Assembly (NCBI GenBank): GCA_943331855.1
Contig: CALQNE010000001.1
Location: 1 to 51,933 of the forward strand
Source: Bordetella parapertussis
GTDB taxonomy: Bacteria; Pseudomonadota; Gammaproteobacteria; Burkholderiales; Burkholderiaceae_B
Length of the DNA: 51,933 bases
Reading direction: 5' to 3'
Shown here one piece after another: positions 8,945 through 17,299 of the stretch. Under the pieces are notes generated by a model that made no database searches, was not told the origin of the DNA, and saw only the letters and a program-made list of their open reading frames with translations. The translations under genes were made by a program, and so were the position numbers. The first letter of the stretch is position 1. Each line of letters opens with the position of its first letter.

Positions 8945-9334
8945 ATGAACCTTTCTTTTCCGAACTCTTCAACGCTTGCCAAAACGCTTGAGCAGCCCGA
9001 GCTCATGGTGGTGATATGTTTTTGTGCCGCGTGGTGCGACGCGTGCAAAGCGTATCAACCTAAATTCGACTCGCTTGTCCAACAACATCCAGACGCTTGT
9101 TTCATCTGGGTCGACATCGAAGATTACCCTGAACTACTGGGCGACGAGGACGTTGAAAATTTTCCGACGATTGCGATTATGCAAAAAGAACAGGTTCGAT
9201 TTTTCGGCACTGTCCTGCCGCACATCGAACATTTAAATCGTCTGGTTCAAGCTATGCAAAGCCCCGGCGCGACGCAACAAACGGGTTTGCCAAACGACTT
9301 AGTTGAACGCTTAAAAAAAACGAGTCATGGCTAG
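8945..9334 (+). CDS. Thioredoxin-fold protein with a WCDAC active site
   Basis: A 129-residue cytoplasmic protein with a single thioredoxin domain. The redox site is AAWCDACKAY (residues about 30-39), and the cis-proline motif is ENFPTIAI. It has no signal peptide or membrane anchor. The CDAC dipeptide differs from the CGPC of housekeeping thioredoxins, so its redox potential and partners probably differ. Three further cysteines do not form a metal motif. A TATCAT sequence about 35 bases upstream could be its -10 element. It converges on rhlE with a 25-base gap. A specific role cannot be read. Confidence 0.85.
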   Translation: MNLSFPNSSTLAKTLEQPELMVVICFCAAWCDACKAYQPKFDSLVQQHPDACFIWVDIEDYPELLGDEDVENFPTIAIMQKEQVRFFGTVLPHIEHLNRLVQAMQSPGATQQTGLPNDLVERLKKTSHG

Positions 9335-9359
9335 GCTCGCTTGCACCAAACCTGAACAC

Positions 9360-10847
9360 TTAATCAGGTTTTTTTTGAGCTGCACCGAGTAACAAACCGA
9401 CGGGACGTTTTGCCAAGAGTGAAGACTTCTTAGCCACCATCACAGGTGTTTGCGCAGCCGCGGCGATGGCAGAGGCCGAAGGCTGATAGGGCTTTGTAAA
9501 AAAATCGTCGAGTGGTTTGACCGGTGCCGAGTAACGACCTGGGCGCGGGCTGCGCTCGGGGCGCTCGCTAGTATGACTACCCCTGGGGCTATGACTCGTT
9601 TCAGCGCTGTGACTGGATCGACTACCACGCGACTCTTCTCGACCCGCGCCGCGGGCAAGTAATTCACCTGGGATTTCTAAGGTGCCACGAACAATCGTGC
9701 TTTTGATGAGTTTTTCGATATCCAGCAAATATTTTTCTTCGGCTGGTGCGAATAAAGAAATGGCTTCTCCAGAGGCACCCGCCCGACCGGTACGTCCGAT
9801 TCGGTGCACATAATCTTCGGCGCTGTGCGGTAAGTCATAGTTAATGACGCAAGGCACACCCGCGACATCTAAGCCACGGGCAGCCACGTCGGTAGCCACC
9901 AACACTTCTAGTTCGCCGGCTTTAAACGCCTCAAGGGCTTTCATCCTATCCGCTTGCGTTTTATCACCGTGAATCGATTCGGCTCGTACGCCATCCAGCT
10001 CAAGTTGACGCGCCAAACGACCAGTACCAATTTTGGTGTTTGAAAACACGATGACTTGTTTCAGACCACGCGACTTCACAAGATGCACCACGGCAGCGCG
10101 CTTAGCATCACCAGACATGGCATAGGCAATTTGCGTCACGGTGTCAGCGGTCGCGTTGCGACCCGCGACTTCAATCTCGATCGGATTATTGAGGTAGGTG
10201 CGGCCTAGTTTACGAATTTCATTGCTAAAAGTGGCCGAAAACAACAAAGTCTGGCGCTGTGCAGGCAACAGGCGAATGATGCGCTCAAGATCAGGCAAAA
10301 AACCCATATCGAGCATGCGATCAGCTTCGTCCAATACCAAAATGCCGACCTGACTTAAATTAACATTGCGCTGCTCGACATGATCAAGCAAACGTCCGGG
10401 CGTTGCAATCAACACCTCGCACCCATTGCGCAACGCCTCTTTTTGCGGATTGATATCCACTCCACCAAATACGACGGTCGAGCGCAGGGGCGTCAACTTA
10501 CCGTAGCGCTTCACGCTTTCTGAAACCTGATCTGCAAGTTCGCGGGTCGGTGTCAAAATCAGCGCGCGCACGGGATGTCGCGCGGGCGAGGCACTGCTAT
10601 TGGCCGACGGCATCAAACGATGCAGGATGGGCAGCGTGAAAGCAGCTGTTTTGCCAGTACCGGTTTGAGCAGCGCCCATGACATCTTGCCCCGCCATGGC
10701 GAGCGGAACTGCTTGAGCCTGGATAGGGGTGGGAATCGTGTAACCGGTATCGATCACAGCTTGCAACAAAGCGGGATGTAGCCCGATTTCAGCAAAAGTT
10801 GGTGCCGCGACAATCGGTGTATCTGTTGGTTGAGTAGTAGAGGTCAA
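9360..10847 (-). CDS. rhlE: DEAD-box ATP-dependent RNA helicase, RhlE type
   Basis: Cytoplasmic RNA helicase that unwinds short duplexes in ribosome assembly and RNA decay. The 495-residue protein shows the Q motif (TFAEIGLHPALLQAV...PTPIQAQAVP), motif I AQTGTGKT, Ia PTRELA, II LDEADRMLD, III FSATF, and motifs V-VI (ATDVAARGLDV, HRIGRTGRAG). A low-complexity Ser/Arg/His-rich tail of about 100 residues follows, typical of RNA contact. The only possible start near the Q motif is a TTG at 10847, with no clear ribosome-binding site and a small hairpin 10 bases upstream, so translation may be weak or regulated. Confidence 0.92.
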   Translation of the reverse strand: MTSTTQPTDTPIVAAPTFAEIGLHPALLQAVIDTGYTIPTPIQAQAVPLAMAGQDVMGAAQTGTGKTAAFTLPILHRLMPSANSSASPARHPVRALILTPTRELADQVSESVKRYGKLTPLRSTVVFGGVDINPQKEALRNGCEVLIATPGRLLDHVEQRNVNLSQVGILVLDEADRMLDMGFLPDLERIIRLLPAQRQTLLFSATFSNEIRKLGRTYLNNPIEIEVAGRNATADTVTQIAYAMSGDAKRAAVVHLVKSRGLKQVIVFSNTKIGTGRLARQLELDGVRAESIHGDKTQADRMKALEAFKAGELEVLVATDVAARGLDVAGVPCVINYDLPHSAEDYVHRIGRTGRAGASGEAISLFAPAEEKYLLDIEKLIKSTIVRGTLEIPGELLARGAGREESRGSRSSHSAETSHSPRGSHTSERPERSPRPGRYSAPVKPLDDFFTKPYQPSASAIAAAAQTPVMVAKKSSLLAKRPVGLLLGAAQKKPD

Positions 10848-10857
10848 ATCGTTTTTA

Positions 10858-10873
10858 AATGACTGAAGTCATT
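10858..10873 (-). promoter_or_regulatory. Small hairpin just upstream of the rhlE start
   Basis: AATGACT and AGTCATT form a perfect 7-bp inverted repeat with a two-base centre. In the rhlE transcript it lies 10 bases before the TTG start, where a ribosome-binding site would normally be. It could tune translation, for example with temperature, or be an operator; nothing further supports either. Confidence 0.4.
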
Positions 10874-10970
10874 GAATTATTTAAGGAAACACCCGTGAGT
10901 GTACTCTAGTCAATACCCTCTCCACGGGATTCCCCTTGGGGCGCTCCACAATCAGCACGGCTTTGCAACG

Positions 10971-11300
10971 CTAAAACAACATTAACAATCCGCGTAATGA
11001 CCACAAGACGATCATGCCGGACACAATCACAAGCAAAGTATTGCGGGTCCATAAAAAAACGCCAATCGCCGCCAACGCAGCTAAGCATTTAAGATCAAAC
11101 TGCGGCCCAAGCTGCGCACTCCAAGGTAGTACATCTGGAACGATAATGGCAGTAATAGCCGCCAGAGGTGCGTAACGCAAGGCACTACGGATTTTGGGGG
11201 GCAGTGGAAAATGATGCCCAAATACCAAATAGCTTGTCCGACAAATCACCACACATAACGCCAGCAAGCCAATGGCAGAGTAGAGGTACTGGGTATCCAT
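10971..11300 (-). CDS. azlD: AzlD-family branched-chain amino acid exporter, small subunit
   Basis: A 109-residue membrane protein with about four hydrophobic helices (residues 5-25, 45-60, 70-85, 88-108), as in AzlD/YgaH. With AzlC it forms an exporter for branched-chain amino acids or analogues. The start overlaps the azlC stop by one base (TGATG), so the two are translationally coupled. The assignment rests mainly on size, hydrophobicity and the azlC partner. Confidence 0.88.
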   Translation of the reverse strand: MDTQYLYSAIGLLALCVVICRTSYLVFGHHFPLPPKIRSALRYAPLAAITAIIVPDVLPWSAQLGPQFDLKCLAALAAIGVFLWTRNTLLVIVSGMIVLWSLRGLLMLF

Positions 11301-12037
11301 CAGCGCTGCCCGCGCGGCGCTTGCTGCCGCTCAGCCCACATCCCCACCATAATTCCGACGAGAACGGCCGCCATCAACCCTAAGCGCAGAGGCAACGTCT
11401 GCGCAACCCAAGCCACAACTGCTGCCGCCAAAATCGACAACACGATCGGGCGCGAATTGGCCAATGGCAACATCAACGCCAACAACGCGAGCGTTGCCGC
11501 AAAATCAATTGACCAGGACACCGGAACGACACTGCCCAGACTGATCCCAATCAAAGAGGTCAATTGCCACAAAAACCAGGAGGGGATCACTGCGCCCAAA
11601 AAAAACCAGTGCTGTTCAAGCGTGCCCTTTTGCGGCGCATCGTGGAACCGGGGCATAAACACCACAAACGCGATATCGACCGCCAGATATCCAGCCACGA
11701 GCCGCTTACCCCACGGCAAATCCTTGAAGTAGGGGTGCAGCGCCGCACCAAAAATGATGAAGCGCAGATTAACAATAATGCCCGCGGCAAAAATCAGCCA
11801 TAAAGGTGCCCCGGCTGCAATCAAGGGCAAAGCAGTCAATTGGGCTGAGCCAGCATAAACCAGTAACGACATAACAATCGAGGCCTGATCCGGCAGACCG
11901 AAACGTGACATCGCAACGCCCGTCACGATTCCCCAGATTGTCAGCGCGACTAACCCGGGCGCAATCGCCCGCAGTCCCATGAAAAAAGCTGCGCGTTTCT
12001 GCTCGCGCGGAGGAATTAGAGGGTGAGACGCAATCAC
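11300..12037 (-). CDS. azlC: AzlC-family branched-chain amino acid exporter, large subunit
   Basis: A 245-residue inner-membrane protein of the AzlC/YgaZ family. Motifs are GLRAIAPGLVALTIWGIVTGVAMSRFG, the helix with VYAGSAQLTALPLIAAG, and NLRFIIFGAALHPYF. It pairs with AzlD to export branched-chain amino acids. The start used is GTG at 12037; an ATG at 11980 would remove the soluble N terminus but lies just before the first helix and has no better ribosome-binding site. The upstream 97 bases separate it from a divergent zinc-finger gene and contain a short inverted repeat (CAATT/AATTG) that could be an operator. Confidence 0.9.
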   Translation of the reverse strand: MIASHPLIPPREQKRAAFFMGLRAIAPGLVALTIWGIVTGVAMSRFGLPDQASIVMSLLVYAGSAQLTALPLIAAGAPLWLIFAAGIIVNLRFIIFGAALHPYFKDLPWGKRLVAGYLAVDIAFVVFMPRFHDAPQKGTLEQHWFFLGAVIPSWFLWQLTSLIGISLGSVVPVSWSIDFAATLALLALMLPLANSRPIVLSILAAAVVAWVAQTLPLRLGLMAAVLVGIMVGMWAERQQAPRGQR

Positions 12038-12134
12038 AGATTAGATTTTTTTTAAGCAGTTGAAGCAATTCGTGCAATTGTAGACTGCGCACTTGTTACA
12101 CTCAGAACATTGCTTATTTTCTTTGAGAGTCGCG

Positions 12135-12344
12135 ATGACGCAAGCCCCTGCCTCTGGCAAAGATCAAACCCCAGTGCAAGTCGGCGCCACTGACCTGCCA
12201 CTTCACTGCCCCGGGCCGCGCGCTCCGCTCTGGAGCATGCACCCTCGTGTGTTCTTGGATGTCACCAAAACGGGCAACGTCAACTGCCCCTACTGCGGCA
12301 CGCATTACCAATTAGCAGCAGGTACTGTTGTGCACGGCCACTAA
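12135..12344 (+). CDS. Small CHCC zinc-finger protein
   Basis: A 69-residue soluble protein with a zf-CHCC pattern: LHCPGP...MHPRVFLDV...NCPYCGTHYQL supplies Cys, His, Cys and Cys. The family includes bacterial relatives of the mitochondrial complex I subunit NDUFS6; its role in bacteria is not settled. The frame opens at 12093, but the ATG at 12135 (MTQAPASGKDQTP) is the more usual start. It lies 11 bases before the SnoaL-like gene and is probably co-transcribed with it and the hydrolase. Confidence 0.85.
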   Translation: MTQAPASGKDQTPVQVGATDLPLHCPGPRAPLWSMHPRVFLDVTKTGNVNCPYCGTHYQLAAGTVVHGH

Positions 12345-12355
12345 AGGTCACCCCC

Positions 12356-12787
12356 ATGCCCGTGATGTTCGCCACCGCCGAAGAAGCCGAATTGGCTTTT
12401 TATGACGCACTCGAGCGCGCAGACCTCAACCGCTTAATGCAAGTATGGGCTGACGATGAAGAAATCATCTGCGTACACCCCGGCGGCTTGCGCATGGTCG
12501 GTTTACATGCCGTAAAAGATTCGTGGCAAGAGATCCTGACGCATGGCGCCCTACATATTCGTCCGGCTAAATTGGTCGCCACCCAAAGCATGATGAGTAC
12601 CGTGCACTCCTTAATCGAGCAAGTCACCGTGCGCGGGCAAGAGGGCACCGAAGTTGCCCACTGTTATGCGACCAACGTTTATCACAAGGGCCCGACTGGC
12701 TGGCGTTTGGTCATGCACCACGCCTCGGCCGCGCCCGAGCAAGTTGGCGCACTCGAACTCACGGATGCACCTGGGCTTTTGCACTAA
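12356..12787 (+). CDS. SnoaL-like / NTF2-fold protein
   Basis: A 143-residue soluble protein with the cone-shaped NTF2/SnoaL fold suggested by the N terminus (ATAEEAELAFYDALERADLNRLMQVWADDEEIICVHPGG) and the C-terminal strand pattern GWRLVMHHAS. The conserved D-x-E plus HP stretch is typical of the SnoaL_3 branch. These proteins are small hydrolases, isomerases or binding proteins; no reaction can be assigned here. An AAAGG site precedes the ATG. It sits between the zinc-finger gene and a YheT-like hydrolase, likely one operon. Confidence 0.82.
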   Translation: MPVMFATAEEAELAFYDALERADLNRLMQVWADDEEIICVHPGGLRMVGLHAVKDSWQEILTHGALHIRPAKLVATQSMMSTVHSLIEQVTVRGQEGTEVAHCYATNVYHKGPTGWRLVMHHASAAPEQVGALELTDAPGLLH

Positions 12788-12799
12788 CCCGATCTCATA

Positions 12800-13888
12800 G
12801 TGACTGCCGCCCTCGATCTCACCTCGTGTCAGACCCCAAACTGGTTGCCCGAACGTCATACACAAACACTGTTTGGCGCGTTGGTTGCGCCCACAAATCG
12901 CCTCAGATTCGTGCGAACAAGGCACGACACGCCCGATGGCGACTACATCGATTTGGATTGGACCGCGCCTGGCCTGGTCGCGCAGCCCAAAGGCAACCAA
13001 GACCCAAGGCTTAGCCATACTGCGGCCGCGCGCTGGCTCACTGAAGCAGAGCAGCAACAACTCAGCCTCACTGAACATACACCCGCGTTGCTGCTCCTGC
13101 ATGGGCTCGAAGGCAGTAGCCAAAGTCGCTATGCCCAATCGATTGCTGCATATTTTCGCACCCGAGGCTGGATCGTCGTCGTCGCGCATTTTCGCGGTTG
13201 CTCTGGCTTTGCGAACAGATTGGCACGCGCTTATCACTCGGGTGACACTGCGGATATTGGCTTTATTCTGCAAACCATCGAACAACAAATACCCAATGCA
13301 CGTTGGCACGCTGCGGGCATTTCGCTGGGCGGCAATGCGCTCTTGAAATACTTGGGTCAATACCCGCTAGCCAGTCCATGGCTTGTAGCTGCTGCGGCCG
13401 TCTCTGCGCCACTCGACTTAGTGGCCGCCGGCAATCACCTATCCGATCACGTTTTTAACCGAGAGGTGTACTCGCGTTATTTTTTACAGTCGCTTAAGCC
13501 CAAAGTGCTCGAGAAAGCGCGCCGATATCCAGGCGTCATCGATGTATTTAGAATCAATCAAGCGCGCGATCTGCGCGAATTTGATCACGCGTATACGGCA
13601 CCGATGCATGGCTTTAAAGACGCCATCGACTATTGGACGCAATCGGCAAGTAAACCCTGGCTCAAAACAGTCGTCACGCCCACACTCGTACTCAATGCGC
13701 GCAACGATCCTTTTTTGCCTGAACACACATTGGTCGGGCCAACCGAGTGTAGTGACGCTGTGACCCTACATCAACCCGCGCAGGGCGGACACGTGGGTTT
13801 TGTCACGGGTTCGTGGCCTGGTCATCTGAACTGGTTACCCGCGCGACTCGAGCAATTTTTCAATCAACACGAGCAGGCTAAGACCTGA
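12800..13888 (+). CDS. YheT-like alpha/beta hydrolase
   Basis: A 362-residue hydrolase of the YheT/ABHD1-3 group. It has the N-terminal PNWLPERHTQTLFGAL, the oxyanion-loop LLLHGLEGSSQSRYAQ, the nucleophile elbow GISLGGNALLKYLG, the acid loop NARNDPFLP and the catalytic histidine in GGHVGFV. The catalytic triad is thus complete. It probably acts on a lipid-like ester or thioester. The start is GTG at 12800, 12 bases after the SnoaL-like gene. Its 3' end overlaps the convergent protease gene by 11 bases. Confidence 0.9.
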   Translation: MTAALDLTSCQTPNWLPERHTQTLFGALVAPTNRLRFVRTRHDTPDGDYIDLDWTAPGLVAQPKGNQDPRLSHTAAARWLTEAEQQQLSLTEHTPALLLLHGLEGSSQSRYAQSIAAYFRTRGWIVVVAHFRGCSGFANRLARAYHSGDTADIGFILQTIEQQIPNARWHAAGISLGGNALLKYLGQYPLASPWLVAAAAVSAPLDLVAAGNHLSDHVFNREVYSRYFLQSLKPKVLEKARRYPGVIDVFRINQARDLREFDHAYTAPMHGFKDAIDYWTQSASKPWLKTVVTPTLVLNARNDPFLPEHTLVGPTECSDAVTLHQPAQGGHVGFVTGSWPGHLNWLPARLEQFFNQHEQAKT

Positions 13889-15416
13889 AGCGTTCAAGCA
13901 ATCTTCGATCTTCGGCAATTTTGGCGCTGAGTGCACGAATCTGCACATCGAGTTGCGACTGCAGATAAAAATCCTGCGACAGCGTCCGCGCTTGCTGCAA
14001 TTGGGTCACGGCCGCGGACAATGCCCCTAACTGTTCGTAATAACTTGCCATCGCCCGGCGAGCTGCCACGGGATCATTTAAACGATCGTGACTATTGCCA
14101 AGCATTTTATAAAAATCGGGCTCACTGTTTGGCCAGCGTTTAATTTGCTCTTGCAAGTAGACGATCACCTCTTTGTCTTTACCCATCAACTGCAAACACT
14201 CTGCGACCTTGAGCGCAAAGGCACGTCGCTCGGGCCAACGCTTCTGCCCAGCCTGGGCACTCGCGAGCGCAGACGCGATTTGCCGGCTGGCCAGCTCGAG
14301 TTCAACACGCTGTAAATCCAAGTAAGGTGAATTCGCCAACAAGGCTTGCGCTTGTTGCAAGGCATTGGTCGCGGTTTTGTAATCTTTGCGTACCGTTGCA
14401 GCAAGCGAAACCCCATACCAGGCCGCCGCCTGTTTTGAGGCAGTGCTCGTGGCACCATCCCCAGGCCTGACCCCCAGACGCGTCTCTTCTTGCAGTTGCT
14501 CGATCGTTTGCAGCAATGAGCGCGGCTCAGTCGCCTGCAACACACGCGCCTTCGCCCGAATAAACCAATATTCATCCGAAGCCTGATACCTGGCGACCGG
14601 AAACTGTTGTATCCGATTTTGCATGTCGGTCATCCGCGAAATGCTCAGCGGATGCGTTGAGGCGTACACCCCGCCCCCTCGGCCCTCGTTCAGACTCGAG
14701 GCTTGCATGAAGCGACTAAACATGACGGCCATCCCGTTTGGGTCATAGCCCGCTTTGCGTAGCATTTCAATGCCCTGTCGATCCGCCTCTTGCTCTGCAT
14801 CGAGAGAAAAGCCGAGCTGTTGTTCGATCGCCGCGGCCTGACCAAACGCCGCAATGCCCATTGCGGCCTGACCACCCCCGCGTGTCAGGGCCGCGGCCAC
14901 CGAAGCGAGTAAGGTCGCAATCGCGATGTGTGTACTTTGTTGTTGTTGCGTGAGACCTCGCGCAATATGTCGCTGCGTCACATGCGCAATCTCATGAGCG
15001 AGCACCCCAGCGAGTTCAGCCTCGGCGCCCGAGGCCACAATCAACCCCGTGTTGATTCCGATAAAACCGCCAGGCATCGCAAACGCGTTGACCACCGGAT
15101 CTCGCACGCCGAACACTTCAATGTCGGGGGCGCCCCCCGGCGCATGTGCAGCGAGCTTTTTGCCCATGACATTCAAATACTGACTAATGTCTGGATCTTT
15201 AATGTAATCAGGCTCGAGACGCCCCTGCACCATAATGGCTTCGCCCAGACGTCTCTCAAGTGCTGGAGACAAATCCGAGCTCGAGGCAGGCCCTAGGCTT
15301 GGTGCGGCTGAAGGCTGGGCCCAGACGCTTTGCCAGCCCAAGGTCAGCACCAACAGTGCTGCCAAGCACTTTTTAGGCATCGTTTGCGATGATTTCATTA
15401 AACTGTCATGACTCAT
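13878..15416 (-). CDS. bepA: BepA-like M48 metalloprotease with TPR repeats
   Basis: A 512-residue periplasmic zinc protease of the BepA/YfgC type, which helps assemble or degrade outer-membrane proteins such as LptD. A signal peptide ends near VWAQP (residue 34). The protease domain has HEIAH at residues 141-145 and the third zinc ligand in EADRQG (Glu210), preceded by MPGGFIGINTGLI. The C-terminal half (about 290-512) is helical with TPR-like repeats. ATG codons at 15416, 15398 and 15380 are all possible starts; none has a clear ribosome-binding site. It diverges from galU. Confidence 0.92.
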   Translation of the reverse strand: MSHDSLMKSSQTMPKKCLAALLVLTLGWQSVWAQPSAAPSLGPASSSDLSPALERRLGEAIMVQGRLEPDYIKDPDISQYLNVMGKKLAAHAPGGAPDIEVFGVRDPVVNAFAMPGGFIGINTGLIVASGAEAELAGVLAHEIAHVTQRHIARGLTQQQQSTHIAIATLLASVAAALTRGGGQAAMGIAAFGQAAAIEQQLGFSLDAEQEADRQGIEMLRKAGYDPNGMAVMFSRFMQASSLNEGRGGGVYASTHPLSISRMTDMQNRIQQFPVARYQASDEYWFIRAKARVLQATEPRSLLQTIEQLQEETRLGVRPGDGATSTASKQAAAWYGVSLAATVRKDYKTATNALQQAQALLANSPYLDLQRVELELASRQIASALASAQAGQKRWPERRAFALKVAECLQLMGKDKEVIVYLQEQIKRWPNSEPDFYKMLGNSHDRLNDPVAARRAMASYYEQLGALSAAVTQLQQARTLSQDFYLQSQLDVQIRALSAKIAEDRRLLERFRS

Positions 15417-15482
15417 ACGTTTATGATAGCGGCAGTTTCATAGGGTTGCACGTCTGAGCGACCCCTTATTCAGGAATCAATT

Positions 15483-16319
15483 ATGCGTCCAGTTCGCAAA
15501 GCAGTTTTCCCCGTTGCCGGTTTGGGTACTCGGTTTTTGCCTGCTACGAAGGCAATGCCTAAAGAAATGTTACCTGTTATTGACAAGCCCTTGATCCAGT
15601 ACGCAGTGGAAGAGGCCGTCGCAGCGGGCATTACCGATTTGATTTTTGTGACGGGCCGCAACAAGCGGGCGATCGAAGATCATTTTGACTCAACGCCTGA
15701 AATGGAGGCTGAACTGGCGCGCAAAGGCAAGGCCGAACTACTTGCGATTGTTCAAGGGATTTTGCCGCCACACGTTAGCTGCATCTATATTCGTCAGTCT
15801 GCGCCACTGGGGCTTGGCCATGCCGTTTTAACCGCCGCACCCATCGTCGGGGATGAACCTTTTGCCGTGCTGCTTGCCGACGACCTGCTTGATGCCGATA
15901 GGCCCGTCATCGGACAACTCATCGATGCTGCGTTAACCTATCAAGGTAGCATTCTGGGCGTACAAGAGGTTCCACTGACCGATACCGACAAGTACGGCAT
16001 TGTGGCAACAGATCCGGTCAGCGCGCGCACCGAACGTGTTCGTCATATCGTCGAAAAGCCTAAGCCTGACGTCGCCCCATCAACCTTGGCTGTTGTCGGG
16101 CGCTACGTACTAGATGCCCGGATTTTTGCCCACCTGCGGCAAACGCAGGCCGGAGCAGGCGGAGAGATTCAACTCACCGATGGCATCGCCTCGCTTATGA
16201 AAGAAAAAGCGGTGTTTGCGCACCGCTATGAAGGGGTGCGCTACGACTGTGGCAATAAAGAGGGCTGGTTCAGGGCAAATGTGGCGCTTGGCCGCAAGTA
16301 TCACAACCTGATCCCTTAA
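15483..16319 (+). CDS. galU: UTP--glucose-1-phosphate uridylyltransferase
   Basis: Cytoplasmic enzyme that makes UDP-glucose from UTP and glucose-1-phosphate, for surface polysaccharides and galactose metabolism. The 278-residue protein has the nucleotide-binding signature [26 protein letters not shown], the PLGLGHAVL loop, DDLLD and the lysine-bearing IVEKPKPD. Length is normal. An AGGAA site lies before the ATG. It stands alone between two opposite-strand genes. Confidence 0.97.
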   Translation: MRPVRKAVFPVAGLGTRFLPATKAMPKEMLPVIDKPLIQYAVEEAVAAGITDLIFVTGRNKRAIEDHFDSTPEMEAELARKGKAELLAIVQGILPPHVSCIYIRQSAPLGLGHAVLTAAPIVGDEPFAVLLADDLLDADRPVIGQLIDAALTYQGSILGVQEVPLTDTDKYGIVATDPVSARTERVRHIVEKPKPDVAPSTLAVVGRYVLDARIFAHLRQTQAGAGGEIQLTDGIASLMKEKAVFAHRYEGVRYDCGNKEGWFRANVALGRKYHNLIP

Positions 16320-16380
16320 CGCGACTTCGGGCCCTGAGCGCCTGACTGCGGGTCATTCACGTATGTGTGCCTGCAATGGG

Positions 16381-17208
16381 CTAGGCCTTTTTCTTGCCTT
16401 GACCCCAGCGACCTTTGCCCGATAGACGCATCAAGGTTCGCAACGCGACCATCAGGCCAATCACTTCGGTCATCGCGGCCGGTATCCACATCGTGAGCCC
16501 GCCAATCATTTGATCCGTTTGGGCGTCCATCGCGATTGCTCGACCGCAGAGATCAAACAGCGGATACAAATCACGCTCGGTAAAAGCAATGATGGCACCT
16601 GCCACCATCTGTGGCGCCATCGTCACAATCGGTGAAAGCACTCGACCACCCGGGCTCATGGCAGCAGGCGGACTCACCCGACGGTCAAGAATCAGATTCC
16701 AGTACATAAAACCCGTAATCACCACAGACCAATTCATCAGACGGTATAAGCGCCAATCCAGCATCGAATAGAACTGCACCGATGGAATGAGCCAAACGAC
16801 CACCAAAAAGATAAAGAGCGCGGGCACAATAATTGGGTTCGTTAAGATTGCAATCAGGCTGCGTCCGGTCCATGTTTGATTGAAGCGCGCCAGCGCACGG
16901 CGCCACGACAGTGGCAAGCCAGCTCGCAGAACCTGCCCTGGATAGGCCGCCATCACCACCAACGGCCCCAGATGATGCAACACAAGATGCTGGATACGAT
17001 GCATAAAAAACATGCGCTCGGCGTAATAGTCGAGCATGGTGTGCAGCGACAGATACAGTAAGGCGATACCCACCCAGAACAAGCACTGCCGCGTGCGCGT
17101 CACCGCGTGCACCCGTTGCCCGCGCACGAACAACACACCACAGGCAAAAAAACACACCAGCAGCGTTGGGGAAAACTCCCAGGGTTCGAGCCAGCCAAGC
17201 CAATCCAT
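16381..17208 (-). CDS. CtaG/caa3-type cytochrome c oxidase assembly membrane protein
   Basis: A 275-residue inner-membrane protein of the caa3_CtaG family (unrelated to the copper chaperone Cox11, which is also called CtaG). It has about seven hydrophobic helices and conserved histidines in LHTMLDYYAERMFFMHRIQHLVLHHLGPL. The motif WNLILDRR and the AxMSPGGRVLSPI loop fit. It is thought to help mature heme-copper oxidase. An ATG at 17208 with an AAGG site is preferred over the GTG one codon upstream. No oxidase subunit genes are next to it. It diverges from pepP. Confidence 0.85.
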   Translation of the reverse strand: MDWLGWLEPWEFSPTLLVCFFACGVLFVRGQRVHAVTRTRQCLFWVGIALLYLSLHTMLDYYAERMFFMHRIQHLVLHHLGPLVVMAAYPGQVLRAGLPLSWRRALARFNQTWTGRSLIAILTNPIIVPALFIFLVVVWLIPSVQFYSMLDWRLYRLMNWSVVITGFMYWNLILDRRVSPPAAMSPGGRVLSPIVTMAPQMVAGAIIAFTERDLYPLFDLCGRAIAMDAQTDQMIGGLTMWIPAAMTEVIGLMVALRTLMRLSGKGRWGQGKKKA

Positions 17209-17299
17209 CACAAAACCTTATTCAGTGAGGCCTTCTGATACAGATGCCACGCAGAGATTGTAGTATGTCGTCAGCTCAACAAATTTTCGCGATCCCCTT

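Noticed and set aside
12611..13360. 249-residue open frame on the minus strand
   Set aside because: It is antisense to the SnoaL-like and YheT-like hydrolase genes, both with clear family motifs, and itself shows no recognisable domain.
16685..17203. 172-residue minus-strand frame overlapping the CtaG-like gene
   Set aside because: It is on the same strand but in a different frame from a protein with clear family motifs.
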